A stretch of DNA of 64,000 bases from Bacteroidia bacterium (lineage in GTDB: Bacteria; Bacteroidota; Bacteroidia; SXHM01): the NCBI GenBank assembly GCA_022072225.1, contig JAJVIC010000003.1, positions 124,001 to 188,000 on the forward strand, read 5' to 3'. Position 1 is the first letter of the stretch, and every line of letters starts with the position of its first letter. A program made the position numbers and the translations under genes. This document shows positions 1-7,960 of this stretch, piece by piece. The notes under the pieces are model-generated. The model was not told the DNA's origin and ran no database searches. It saw only the letters and a program-made list of their open reading frames with translations.

Positions 1-669
1 TTGCTGAGATATCCGCGTGAAGATTATTCTGAAAAGGCGAATACGTGTATGACTATGCTTAAAGTGCAATATCCTGAAGCTGCATTGGAAATTGAACCTT
101 TTGTGAATTATTTGTCTTCGCATACTCAGGATGAACGCGAAGAATTTTACACAAAAACATTTGATGTTCAGCCGATATGTTATCTTGATTTGGGTTATGT
201 GATTTTCGGGGAAGATTATAAGCGAGGCGCATTTTTATTACACATGCAGGAAGAACAATTAAAGGAAGGAAACGATTGCGGAACCGATCTTTCAGATAAT
301 ATCAGCAACATGCTTACCCTTTACGCAAAGTCGGAAAATGAATCATTGCTGAACGAACTTGCTGTGAAAATTCTTATTCCCGGTGTAGAGAAAATGATTG
401 GTGAGTTTAAACAGGCAAGGGTTGACCTGAAAGTAAAAGTTTTGAAAAAACTGCACAAAGCAATTATTCAGGAAGACCTGAACCATGGCAATGTTTTTAT
501 GAATCTTTTTTCTGCATTACTGGTTGTTCTTAAAAAGGATTTTGAAAATGTGAATTTCAGCGCTGTATTAGACCCCGTGGTTGATGTTGCGCATCACAAC
601 ACCTTTTTTGGAAAGCAAACATTAAATATTGAAGTAAATAAATTAGCAAGCAACTATAAACTCGATTAA
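1..669 (+). CDS. narJ: Nitrate reductase assembly chaperone NarJ (5'-partial)
   Basis: TorD/NarJ-family cytoplasmic chaperone that holds the catalytic NarG subunit while its molybdenum cofactor is inserted, before docking to NarI at the membrane. The N-terminus shows the family's Leu-x-Tyr-Pro motif (LLRYPRED) within the first residues and the rest is helical and acidic. The frame is open to base 1 and the only start is a TTG at base 1, so the real start probably lies just outside the window. It is followed after 2 bp by narI, which is the order J-I of narGHJI operons; narG and narH would lie to the left, out of view. Family assignment rests on the motif, size (222 aa) and the neighbour. Confidence 0.8.
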   Translation: MLRYPREDYSEKANTCMTMLKVQYPEAALEIEPFVNYLSSHTQDEREEFYTKTFDVQPICYLDLGYVIFGEDYKRGAFLLHMQEEQLKEGNDCGTDLSDNISNMLTLYAKSENESLLNELAVKILIPGVEKMIGEFKQARVDLKVKVLKKLHKAIIQEDLNHGNVFMNLFSALLVVLKKDFENVNFSAVLDPVVDVAHHNTFFGKQTLNIEVNKLASNYKLD

Positions 670-671
670 CT

Positions 672-1397
672 ATGACAAACATTCTTTTATTCGCTGTATT
701 GCCTTATGCTGCATTGGCAATTTTTCTTGTCGGTTCAATTTACCGTTACAAAAACAGAGGCTTTTCGGTTTCATCCATTTCGTCTCAGTTTCTGGAAGGC
801 AAAACACTTTTCTGGGGAAGCCAGCCTTTTCACTGGGGGTTATTTATTTTGTTTTTTGGTCACCTTATTGCTTTTCTTTTCCCCAGCGCAGTGCTTGCAT
901 GGAACGGGCAACCCGTTAGGTTATTGATATTGGAAATTGCTGCTTTTGCTTTTGGATTGAGTGCTTTACTGGGTTTAATTCTTTTGATTTTCAGACGTCT
1001 TACTAACAGAAGGGTGCAAATTGTTACCAGTAAAATGGATTTGGTAGTTTATGCAATCCTTCTTACGCAGATTATTTCGGGCTTACTCATTGCCTATCAC
1101 AGCCGCTGGGGTTCATCATGGTTTTCGGCTTTTTTAACACCTTACCTGCGCTCTATTTTTGTATTCGACCCACAGATTGATGCAATTGCAAGCGTTACTT
1201 CCATTTCTTTAAAAGTGCATGTTATTTCTGCCTTTGTGTTAATCGGAATAATTCCCTTCACGCGGTTTGTTCACTTTTTAGTCTACCCGGTTGATTATTT
1301 GTGGAGAAGCTATCAACAGGTAATCTGGAATTGGAGTCGAAAACATATCCGTACTTCACGTTCACACTCCGAAGGTCATAAATCAATGAACAACTAA
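672..1397 (+). CDS. narI: Respiratory nitrate reductase gamma subunit NarI (cytochrome b)
   Basis: Membrane diheme cytochrome b that oxidises quinol and passes electrons through NarH to NarG for nitrate respiration. The 241-aa protein has five hydrophobic segments. Four histidines occur at 54, 64, 183 and 201; the spacings of 10 and 18 residues match the two heme-ligand pairs of Escherichia coli NarI (recalled as H56/H66 and H187/H205). It starts 2 bp after narJ and ends 11 bp before a small membrane protein, so all three are probably one transcript. Its 3' neighbour on the other strand is the benzoyl-CoA operon, making nitrate a plausible terminal acceptor for aromatic oxidation. Confidence 0.88.
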   Translation: MTNILLFAVLPYAALAIFLVGSIYRYKNRGFSVSSISSQFLEGKTLFWGSQPFHWGLFILFFGHLIAFLFPSAVLAWNGQPVRLLILEIAAFAFGLSALLGLILLIFRRLTNRRVQIVTSKMDLVVYAILLTQIISGLLIAYHSRWGSSWFSAFLTPYLRSIFVFDPQIDAIASVTSISLKVHVISAFVLIGIIPFTRFVHFLVYPVDYLWRSYQQVIWNWSRKHIRTSRSHSEGHKSMNN

Positions 1398-1408
1398 TCG
1401 TATCATCC

Positions 1409-1738
1409 ATGAAAAAAATAAGCGCTACCTTTTTACTTGCGGTTACATTCGTTCTGGTTCAAACCTCTGTGTTGTTTGGACAAGGAACTACTGCTACAAA
1501 TTCAACATCTGTATTTTGGGATTTTAATAGTCCTCTTGTGTATCTGCTTTTGCTTGCAGCGTCTCTTACTGTTTTAACCATCTATACAGTTATACAAGTA
1601 AAATCTACACTAACCGAATTAGGTTATGTAGACAACGGAAGCACGAATCCTACGTTGCGTTGGACAGCAAACAATCAGACAACAGTTGCTGTTATTATTA
1701 TCCTGATTGTTTTAGCAGGAATTTTTCTGGCAATTTAG
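1409..1738 (+). CDS. Small membrane protein downstream of narI, unknown function
   Basis: 109-aa protein that I do not recognise. It begins with a signal-peptide-like stretch (residues 1-24, ending in LFGQ), followed by two strongly hydrophobic segments at about 43-64 and 90-109, the second reaching the C-terminus. The loop between them is polar and contains an RWTANNQTT stretch. It starts 11 bp after narI on the same strand, so it is likely co-transcribed with the nitrate reductase and could be an accessory membrane subunit, which is inference only. Its stop codon overlaps by 4 bp the stop of the convergent dehydrogenase gene, leaving no room for a dedicated terminator. Confidence 0.6.
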   Translation: MKKISATFLLAVTFVLVQTSVLFGQGTTATNSTSVFWDFNSPLVYLLLLAASLTVLTIYTVIQVKSTLTELGYVDNGSTNPTLRWTANNQTTVAVIIILIVLAGIFLAI

Positions 1739-3747
1739 TTTCCCTTAAACTGAATTTTTTTTCCTATTGAAGTAAGTCCCAACAGTGCATCGTTAGTAGA
1801 GAATATCGCAGAAATTTCTTCAAGCGCTTCGTTATCTCCCGAATTATTATCAACCAGAGTTTCCGATACTTTTAATGCAATTGGCGCTTTTTGATTTAAC
1901 TTCTTCTGAACTTCAGCCACAATTTCTTCCGGAATATTGCCTGCATTTTTATCATTTAGAATCTTCTCTATTGAAAAATTATCAAACAATTTTTCAAGAA
2001 CGGAATATTTCCCGTTAAAATGTTTTTTACTTCCTTCGGTAAATAATTTCGTTGAAAAATTTCCTGTAAGTATCTCGCATAATTCATCTATTGTTATCGC
2101 TTTATCAATTAAACCAATTTTCTCTGCATCTCCTGCGCTTATTACATTTCCAGAGCAAATAAGATATTTAGCTAACCCTTTTCCAATTCTTCTGCTGGCT
2201 CGGAAAGTGCCTCCCAGTGCAGGATAAATGCCAATTCCTGTTTCGGGAAAAGCAAGTTTTGCAGAATTTACTGCAAGGATTACGTCACCGCAAAGTGCTA
2301 ATTCAAGCCCACCGCCAAAAGCAAGTCCGTTAAGAAGTGTAATTACTTTTTTGGATGAATTATCAATTCGCTTAAAAACATTTTGCCCGAAAGAAGTGAA
2401 GGAAGTTATGTTTTCAATATGCTTGTTCTTAATATTTTCCACAAAGAAATTTATGTCTGCACCTGCAACAAATGCCTTTCCTGATGAAGTTATTATTATA
2501 TTTTTTACCTCAGAATCGAATTCTGACATTGAAAACTTTTCGTCAAGCTGAGCTATAACTTCTTCATTCAGTGCGTTCAAATCTTTCGGTCGGTTAATAG
2601 TAATATAAGCAGTGTCTTTCTTCTTCTCCAAGGTAACATACTCTATTTCCCAGAATCTCAAACCGATTGACTGAGGAATTTGAATATTGTTGTATGCCGA
2701 AATATAATTATCAATCAGTTGTTTTACACTTTGCTCGCCTCGCTCTTTCATCATATCAATCGGTCCTTTTTTCCATTGTAAGCCAATTCTTGCACCGTGA
2801 TTGATATCAGCAATAGAGCAGATTTCCTCGTCAATAATTTCCGACACTACAAAAAATATTACCCCAAGCATTCGTTCACTGATAACTTTTTCTTTCGCAG
2901 ATTCAATACTAATTAATGAAGTGTCGACTAATTCCCAAGGTTTATTCAACTCTGTTTGTTGTTTCAACAAATCTGCTGTTTTGTAAGGCGCACCAAAAAT
3001 TTCCAATGTTTTTTCTGAATGATATGCCACCGGAACACCTGTTGCATTCATTAATGCAAATGGTCCCATTCCAATAGCAAATACTTTCATACACACCACA
3101 TCAATTTCTTCTTTTGTTGCAACTTTCTGCTCAACTAATTTAACTGCTTCATTTAGCCAGGGAACAAAAAATCTGTTGACCACAAAGCCATAGGCATCAG
3201 AGCAGGTGATTGCATCCTTCCCTGATTTAATGCAAAATATTTTTGCAGTTTCAATTGTTTTCGTTGAAGTTTTTTCACCGGGTATTATTTCTACCAAACG
3301 GTTTTTTGCAGCATGATAGAAATAATGCAGTCCGATAAAACGATCAGGATTTGTTACAAAAGCAGAGAGTTCGGTTACAGAAAAGGAAGACGTGTTTGTT
3401 GCGAGAATCGTATCAACTGAAACAATTTCTGAAAGCTTTTGAAACAAATCTTTCTTTGCGTTAAAGTTTTCAAATATCGCTTCAATTATCAGGTCACATT
3501 TTTTTAAATCGTTCAAGTTTGCTGTGCCTGTTATAACAGATACAATTTTATCAGCTTGTTCCTGCGTGAAAACTTTTTTCTCAATTCCTTCACTCAGGCT
3601 TGTCTTTATTCTTGCTATCCCTTTTTCAACAAAATTATTTTCACGGTCGGCAAGAATTACATTGAAATTTTCCTGCGCGAATTTTTGTGCCAGTGCCGAA
3701 CCCATTGTTCCGGCACCAACTACACCTACTGTTTTTATTATTTTCAT
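1735..3747 (-). CDS. 3-hydroxyacyl-CoA dehydrogenase / enoyl-CoA hydratase fusion
   Basis: Bifunctional beta-oxidation enzyme of 670 aa. The N-terminal part (about 1-370) is a 3-hydroxyacyl-CoA dehydrogenase with the NAD motif GAGTMG and both HAD domains; the C-terminal part (about 380-670) is a crotonase with AFVAGADI and GGGLELAL, which form the oxyanion hole. The order dehydrogenase-then-hydratase is the reverse of FadB and resembles archaeal fusions. Here it would oxidise 3-hydroxypimelyl-CoA from ring opening, and convert crotonyl-CoA to acetoacetyl-CoA. I chose the ATG at 3747 (MKIIKTVGVVG) because it sits 10 bp after dch and directly before the Rossmann motif; an upstream ATG at 3792 would add 15 residues and overlap dch by 35 bp. 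Last gene of the operon. Confidence 0.88.
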   Translation of the reverse strand: MKIIKTVGVVGAGTMGSALAQKFAQENFNVILADRENNFVEKGIARIKTSLSEGIEKKVFTQEQADKIVSVITGTANLNDLKKCDLIIEAIFENFNAKKDLFQKLSEIVSVDTILATNTSSFSVTELSAFVTNPDRFIGLHYFYHAAKNRLVEIIPGEKTSTKTIETAKIFCIKSGKDAITCSDAYGFVVNRFFVPWLNEAVKLVEQKVATKEEIDVVCMKVFAIGMGPFALMNATGVPVAYHSEKTLEIFGAPYKTADLLKQQTELNKPWELVDTSLISIESAKEKVISERMLGVIFFVVSEIIDEEICSIADINHGARIGLQWKKGPIDMMKERGEQSVKQLIDNYISAYNNIQIPQSIGLRFWEIEYVTLEKKKDTAYITINRPKDLNALNEEVIAQLDEKFSMSEFDSEVKNIIITSSGKAFVAGADINFFVENIKNKHIENITSFTSFGQNVFKRIDNSSKKVITLLNGLAFGGGLELALCGDVILAVNSAKLAFPETGIGIYPALGGTFRASRRIGKGLAKYLICSGNVISAGDAEKIGLIDKAITIDELCEILTGNFSTKLFTEGSKKHFNGKYSVLEKLFDNFSIEKILNDKNAGNIPEEIVAEVQKKLNQKAPIALKVSETLVDNNSGDNEALEEISAIFSTNDALLGLTSIGKKIQFKGN

Positions 3748-3757
3748 TTTATCAGGG

Positions 3758-4531
3758 TTAATTGTTTTCCCAAACAGGTTTTCTTTTTTCAATAAAAGAA
3801 TTTATTCCTTCATTCGCATCATGTGTTTCCATTAATTGGGTTACATAAATATTTTCAAGTTGGGGTAATAAGTTCAGCAAGTTCTGGTTGAATTTTTGTC
3901 TTGCCGCCTTTACTGTAAACCGTAGTGATGACGCGCTTTTCGGAAGTATATTTTGCTCAGTCCATTTGATTATTCCAAGTTCAAGTTCCTCTTTGTTTTC
4001 AAAAATTTCATTTACCAAACCGGTTTCTTTTGCCTCCATTGCCGAAATTGTTTTTCCGGTAATTAATAATTCTTCGGATCGCGCTAAGCCAATTTTCTCG
4101 GGAAGAATTATTGATGCGGGCGGAGGAAAAACTCCGAGAATAATTTCAGGTTGCCCGAGTTTAAGTGTTTTGTCTGCAAAAATAAAGTTGCACATCAGTG
4201 CCAGTTCCATACCACCGCCAAGGCACTGCCCCGAGAGCTTTGCAAGCGTTGGGATCGACAGTTCAATGAGCGAATAAAATAACTTGTGAAAACTGCGCAG
4301 CATATCAGCAGCATATTCTTTTTTATGTTCTTCCACACTCGCTCCAAACGAAAAATGTTTGCCTTCCCCTTCAAAGATTATCAACTTCAGATTTTTATTT
4401 TCCCTGAAATTTACAAATGCTTCTTGCAATTCATTCATCATCTGTTGATCAAGCACGTTGCCTTTTCCATCGTCAAGAACTATGCGTGCGACACTGCTGT
4501 TATGTGTAAAACTGATTTTTACTTTTTGCAT
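3758..4531 (-). CDS. dch: Cyclohexa-1,5-diene-1-carbonyl-CoA hydratase
   Basis: Crotonase-family enzyme (257 aa) that adds water to the conjugated dienoyl-CoA made by benzoyl-CoA reductase, giving 6-hydroxycyclohex-1-ene-1-carbonyl-CoA. The stretch HFSFGASVEEH near residues 59-69 is what I associate with Dch rather than with ordinary enoyl-CoA hydratases, and LGGGMELAL supplies the second half of the oxyanion hole. It is placed 3 bp after oah and in the same operon as had and oah, which are the next two steps. The product could be confused with a generic enoyl-CoA hydratase by automatic annotation; context makes Dch much more likely. Confidence 0.88.
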   Translation of the reverse strand: MQKVKISFTHNSSVARIVLDDGKGNVLDQQMMNELQEAFVNFRENKNLKLIIFEGEGKHFSFGASVEEHKKEYAADMLRSFHKLFYSLIELSIPTLAKLSGQCLGGGMELALMCNFIFADKTLKLGQPEIILGVFPPPASIILPEKIGLARSEELLITGKTISAMEAKETGLVNEIFENKEELELGIIKWTEQNILPKSASSLRFTVKAARQKFNQNLLNLLPQLENIYVTQLMETHDANEGINSFIEKRKPVWENN

Positions 4532-4534
4532 ACT

Positions 4535-5632
4535 TCAGACATTTGCATTTTGAAACTGAGGAGAAATAGCACGGTGCAGTTCATCATTCCACTCATGTCC
4601 TTCAGACAGCAACTGCCGTAGTTTTATAAAATCAACTTCACGATTTTCTTTTGGCCCTTCATTGAATGCACGAAAACCGGCTTTTGCTTCAGTCATCATA
4701 TTTAATGCAAGCCACTCACGACTTGCCTCTTTGTTTTTATCCCAATGCTCCAATTTAAATTTACGAACCTCAGTGATGGATTTATTCATGCAATTAGGAA
4801 ACGTGTACAGAATTTTTGCAATTAGTTTATTGGTCAAGTTATCTAACATTGACAAATCAATTTCTCCCGATGCAGTAAGTTCTTTTGCCTTCTTTAATTC
4901 TTCACCGGTTTTCATTGTTCCGAAAATAAATCTTCCATATTCATCCACGATTTTATCCGTTACTACCATAGGATTAGGGATAAATTTTCCATTCACTTTC
5001 AACACTGGAGCTATATCGGTAATTACTCCAAAATAATATGCCTGATGAGCCGACCATGGTTCGCAAAGCGTGAGTGAAGCCATGGCGCGTTCTACTCCAA
5101 CATATAGTGGTAGAAAATCGGTTGCTCCGCCAATTGCTGCGCTTCCGTGTTTGGGTCCTGCCTGCCCGAAGCGAGCCATGTCGCTTGAAACACTGAAATC
5201 ACAAGCCATCCCAATTTCCTGTCCTCCACCAATGCGCATACCGTTAACGCGACAGATAACAGGTTTTTCACATTTCAGAATAGCACTTACCATGTCGTTG
5301 AACAGGCGCATGTATTGCGAATACTCTTGTGGGTTTCCGGCATAATATTCTGCATATTCTTTTGTGTTTCCACCGGTGCAAAATGCCTTATCTCCCACTG
5401 CCGTAAAAACAACTGCAACCACACTGCGATCGTTAGATGCCTGACCAAATGCAAGAATTATTTCTTTAACTGCTGCTGTTGTGTAGGAGTTATATTGCTT
5501 AGGATTATTGAGAATTATCCAGGCGTTATACAAATCTTTTACAGGATTGCCGTCATGGTTTAAGCATGGTCTTTTTTCAAAAAGTATTTCCTTGTAGGTT
5601 ACTTCAACCAGGTTGTGATTTTTTGTTTTCAT
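4535..5632 (-). CDS. oah: 6-oxocyclohex-1-ene-1-carbonyl-CoA hydrolase (ring opening)
   Basis: Crotonase-superfamily hydrolase (365 aa, usual length for the family), also called BamA, that adds two waters to 6-oxocyclohex-1-ene-1-carbonyl-CoA and cleaves the ring to 3-hydroxypimelyl-CoA. The signature NAWIILNNPKQYNSYTT (residues 36-52) and FCTGGNTKEYAEYYAGNP (84-101) are characteristic of BamA and separate it from other crotonases; MRIGGGQEIGMACDFS follows. BamA genes are used as markers of anaerobic aromatic degradation, so this is the strongest single gene assignment in the operon. Spacing is 6 bp to had upstream and 3 bp to dch downstream. Confidence 0.95.
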   Translation of the reverse strand: MKTKNHNLVEVTYKEILFEKRPCLNHDGNPVKDLYNAWIILNNPKQYNSYTTAAVKEIILAFGQASNDRSVVAVVFTAVGDKAFCTGGNTKEYAEYYAGNPQEYSQYMRLFNDMVSAILKCEKPVICRVNGMRIGGGQEIGMACDFSVSSDMARFGQAGPKHGSAAIGGATDFLPLYVGVERAMASLTLCEPWSAHQAYYFGVITDIAPVLKVNGKFIPNPMVVTDKIVDEYGRFIFGTMKTGEELKKAKELTASGEIDLSMLDNLTNKLIAKILYTFPNCMNKSITEVRKFKLEHWDKNKEASREWLALNMMTEAKAGFRAFNEGPKENREVDFIKLRQLLSEGHEWNDELHRAISPQFQNANV

Positions 5633-5638
5633 TTTAAA

Positions 5639-6703
5639 TTAATTAACATCAGGGATTAATATAGAGCGTTTGTTATACTTGTGTTCCAAAGTGTTTTTAA
5701 AAACTTCGTTTATTTCCGACATGGGAAATGTTTGAACAAATTGTGATATTTTCAATTTATCATTGGCTATTAAATCCAATACTTCAGGATATAGCTCAGC
5801 ACGGCAGCCCCATGTGCCAATCAGTTTTGCATCAAATGCCATCAGGTTACTCAAACGCACTTCCAACTTATCCATTGTAAAACCCACAATTGATAGCGTT
5901 GATGTAAATGTGATCAGGTTAAAAGCTAAGTCTTGCCCTGCTTTTGTTCCGCTTATTTCAAAAACTTTCCAGCCAAATTTTGGGGCTTTGATTTCTTTTG
6001 CCAGTTCTTTTACTTTTTCTTTAATACTTTTTGCATCAAGTCCTTTGATATTTAACGTTGCATCAACACCATTTGCTTTTGCTGCTATAAGTTTTTCATC
6101 ATTAATATCAAGTGCAATAACCTTTGCTCCAAAAATCTTTGCTATCAGCGCACCGTAAACGCCTACTCCTCCTACTCCAATTACTATTGCTAAATCACCT
6201 GCTTCCAGTTCAGATTTTTTTACAACCTGATAGGGTGTTGATATTGCATCGGCAATAACAGCCAGATGCTCAAGCGGATATTTTTTAATAACAGACAAAG
6301 GAACTTTGCATAAAAACTTAGAGGGAACTTTAATGTGAGAAGCAAACCCTCCGTGGAAATCATTGCCGGGCATCAATTGACTACGGCAAATATTACTTCT
6401 TCCCTTTTTGCAAAAATCACATTCACCGCAGGGAAGAACAGCAGGAATAATTACTGCCTTGCCCATCCATTTCTTATCTCCTGCAACCACTATCCCGCTT
6501 ATTTCATGTCCAAGTGTAAGCGGAAGCGGATGTTTAGTTTGCACACCAGAATGCCAAAAACTTATATCGGTATGACAAACACCACAGCCTGCTACTTTCA
6601 CCAATACTTCACCTGTTTTTAGTTCAGGAAATGTGTTTTCCACAAGCTGAAACTTTTTATTCGTTTCAACCATTTGCCATTGAAATATTTTTTCGTTACT
6701 CAT
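5639..6703 (-). CDS. had: 6-hydroxycyclohex-1-ene-1-carbonyl-CoA dehydrogenase
   Basis: Zinc-dependent medium-chain alcohol dehydrogenase (354 aa) oxidising 6-hydroxycyclohex-1-ene-1-carbonyl-CoA to the 6-oxo compound with NAD. Visible are the catalytic zinc residues Cys43 (GCGVCHTD) and His66 (GHE), the structural zinc cysteines 92, 95, 98 and 106, the stretch MPGNDFHGGFASHI (111-124) typical of Had, and a Rossmann motif GVGGVG at about 176-181. The start overlaps the thiolase stop as ATGA, indicating translational coupling. The function is assigned by motif plus its position between thiolase and oah, its substrate-consuming partner. Confidence 0.92.
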   Translation of the reverse strand: MSNEKIFQWQMVETNKKFQLVENTFPELKTGEVLVKVAGCGVCHTDISFWHSGVQTKHPLPLTLGHEISGIVVAGDKKWMGKAVIIPAVLPCGECDFCKKGRSNICRSQLMPGNDFHGGFASHIKVPSKFLCKVPLSVIKKYPLEHLAVIADAISTPYQVVKKSELEAGDLAIVIGVGGVGVYGALIAKIFGAKVIALDINDEKLIAAKANGVDATLNIKGLDAKSIKEKVKELAKEIKAPKFGWKVFEISGTKAGQDLAFNLITFTSTLSIVGFTMDKLEVRLSNLMAFDAKLIGTWGCRAELYPEVLDLIANDKLKISQFVQTFPMSEINEVFKNTLEHKYNKRSILIPDVN

Positions 6704-7959
6704 AGATTTTCGTTTTCAAATAATAATGCCGTTCCCTGTCCTCCTCCTATGCAGGCAGAAGCAATTCCATATTTTACTTTTCTAAAATTCATTTCGCGTG
6801 AAAGCGTAAGCGATAATCTTGCACCTGTTGCCGCCAGCGGATGCCCCAATGCAATTGCACCGCCATTTACATTACAAATATTTCGGTCTAATTCCAGTTT
6901 ACGTTCGCAGCCAATAAACTGTGCTGCAAAAGCTTCATTGATTTCAAAAAGTCCGATGTCGGTAATTTTTAAGCCGGTGATTTCAAGCAGCAAACGAATG
7001 GCAGGAATAGGTCCCAATCCCATAATATGCGGGTCAAGTGCGCTGGTAGCAGAGGCAATAATTTTTGTAAGTGGTTTCAGACTTTTTTCTTTTACTGAGT
7101 TTTTATCTGCAACAATAGTCATAGCCGCACCATCAACAATCCCGCTAGAATTAGCGGCATTTTGCACACCATCTTTCATAAAAACAGAAGGAAGTTTTGC
7201 CATGTCTTCCAGATTTGAAGGGCGGATATTTTCATCTTTCACAAAATCTTTTACGCCTCTTGGCAAATTCACTTTTCTTGGTTTTAATCCATCTGCTTCA
7301 AAAACGGTTGAGTTCATGGAAAGAATTTCATCTTTGAAAAATCCTCGCTCAAGGGCATTCAACGCTCTATCAACAGAAAGTTTTGCATATTCATTCGCAT
7401 CGTTTTTTGTGATGCTGTATTTCTTTGCAACATTTTCTGCTGTACAGCCCATGGGAACTGCAGCAGTATCGTTCAGCGCTTCCCAAAGCATATCAACGAA
7501 ACCGGGCTTGCCAAGCGCATAGCCCATTCGGTTTCCAAATGCGGAAGTTGGCGATAAGGTCATATTTTCTGTTCCTCCGCAAAGCGTAACACTTGCCTTT
7601 TTAAGCGAAATTTGTTCTGCACCTGCAATAATTGTTTCAAAGCCTGAACCGCAAATCCGTTGCAGCATAATTGCCGGAATACCAAACGGAATACCGGCAT
7701 ACAAACCAATATGGCGTGGCAGAAAATAAGCATCAGGCGAACTTTGCCCGATGTTGGCAACAAAAACCTGGTCAATGTCAGTAGCAGAAAATCCTGCTTT
7801 TTCAATTGCACCTTTAGCTGCAAAAATTCCTAAATCTGTTGGAGAAATCTGTCCAAGTGTTCCGCACAATTTTCCGAATGGTGTACGTGCTCCGTTAACT
7901 AAATAAATATCATCGTAAGTTATTGCAATTCCTTTTTCTTTATGGTGATACCCTTTCAT
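6700..7959 (-). CDS. Thiolase (acetyl-CoA C-acyltransferase)
   Basis: 419-aa thiolase that would cleave 3-oxopimelyl-CoA into glutaryl-CoA and acetyl-CoA, and probably acetoacetyl-CoA as well. The nucleophilic cysteine lies in QRICGSGFE, the active-site His is in GGAIALGHPLAATGAR, NEAFAAQ is present, and the proton-transfer cysteine is in SACIGGGQGTAL. The gene starts 1 bp after the reductase-activator fusion and overlaps had by 4 bp. An additional possible role is the last step of side-chain shortening of cinnamoyl- or coumaroyl-CoA to benzoyl- or 4-hydroxybenzoyl-CoA, but this is inference. An in-frame ATG at residue 1 is followed by a short Lys-rich lead before the usual thiolase start (DIYLVNGARTPFG), so translation might begin slightly later. 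Confidence 0.9.
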   Translation of the reverse strand: MKGYHHKEKGIAITYDDIYLVNGARTPFGKLCGTLGQISPTDLGIFAAKGAIEKAGFSATDIDQVFVANIGQSSPDAYFLPRHIGLYAGIPFGIPAIMLQRICGSGFETIIAGAEQISLKKASVTLCGGTENMTLSPTSAFGNRMGYALGKPGFVDMLWEALNDTAAVPMGCTAENVAKKYSITKNDANEYAKLSVDRALNALERGFFKDEILSMNSTVFEADGLKPRKVNLPRGVKDFVKDENIRPSNLEDMAKLPSVFMKDGVQNAANSSGIVDGAAMTIVADKNSVKEKSLKPLTKIIASATSALDPHIMGLGPIPAIRLLLEITGLKITDIGLFEINEAFAAQFIGCERKLELDRNICNVNGGAIALGHPLAATGARLSLTLSREMNFRKVKYGIASACIGGGQGTALLFENENL

Positions 7960-7960
7960 T

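Noticed and set aside
6674-7522. Long plus-strand open frame (282 codons) opposite the thiolase gene
   Set aside because: It lies wholly antisense to had and thiolase, has no family motifs, and the thiolase frame has all active-site residues. Antisense shadow.
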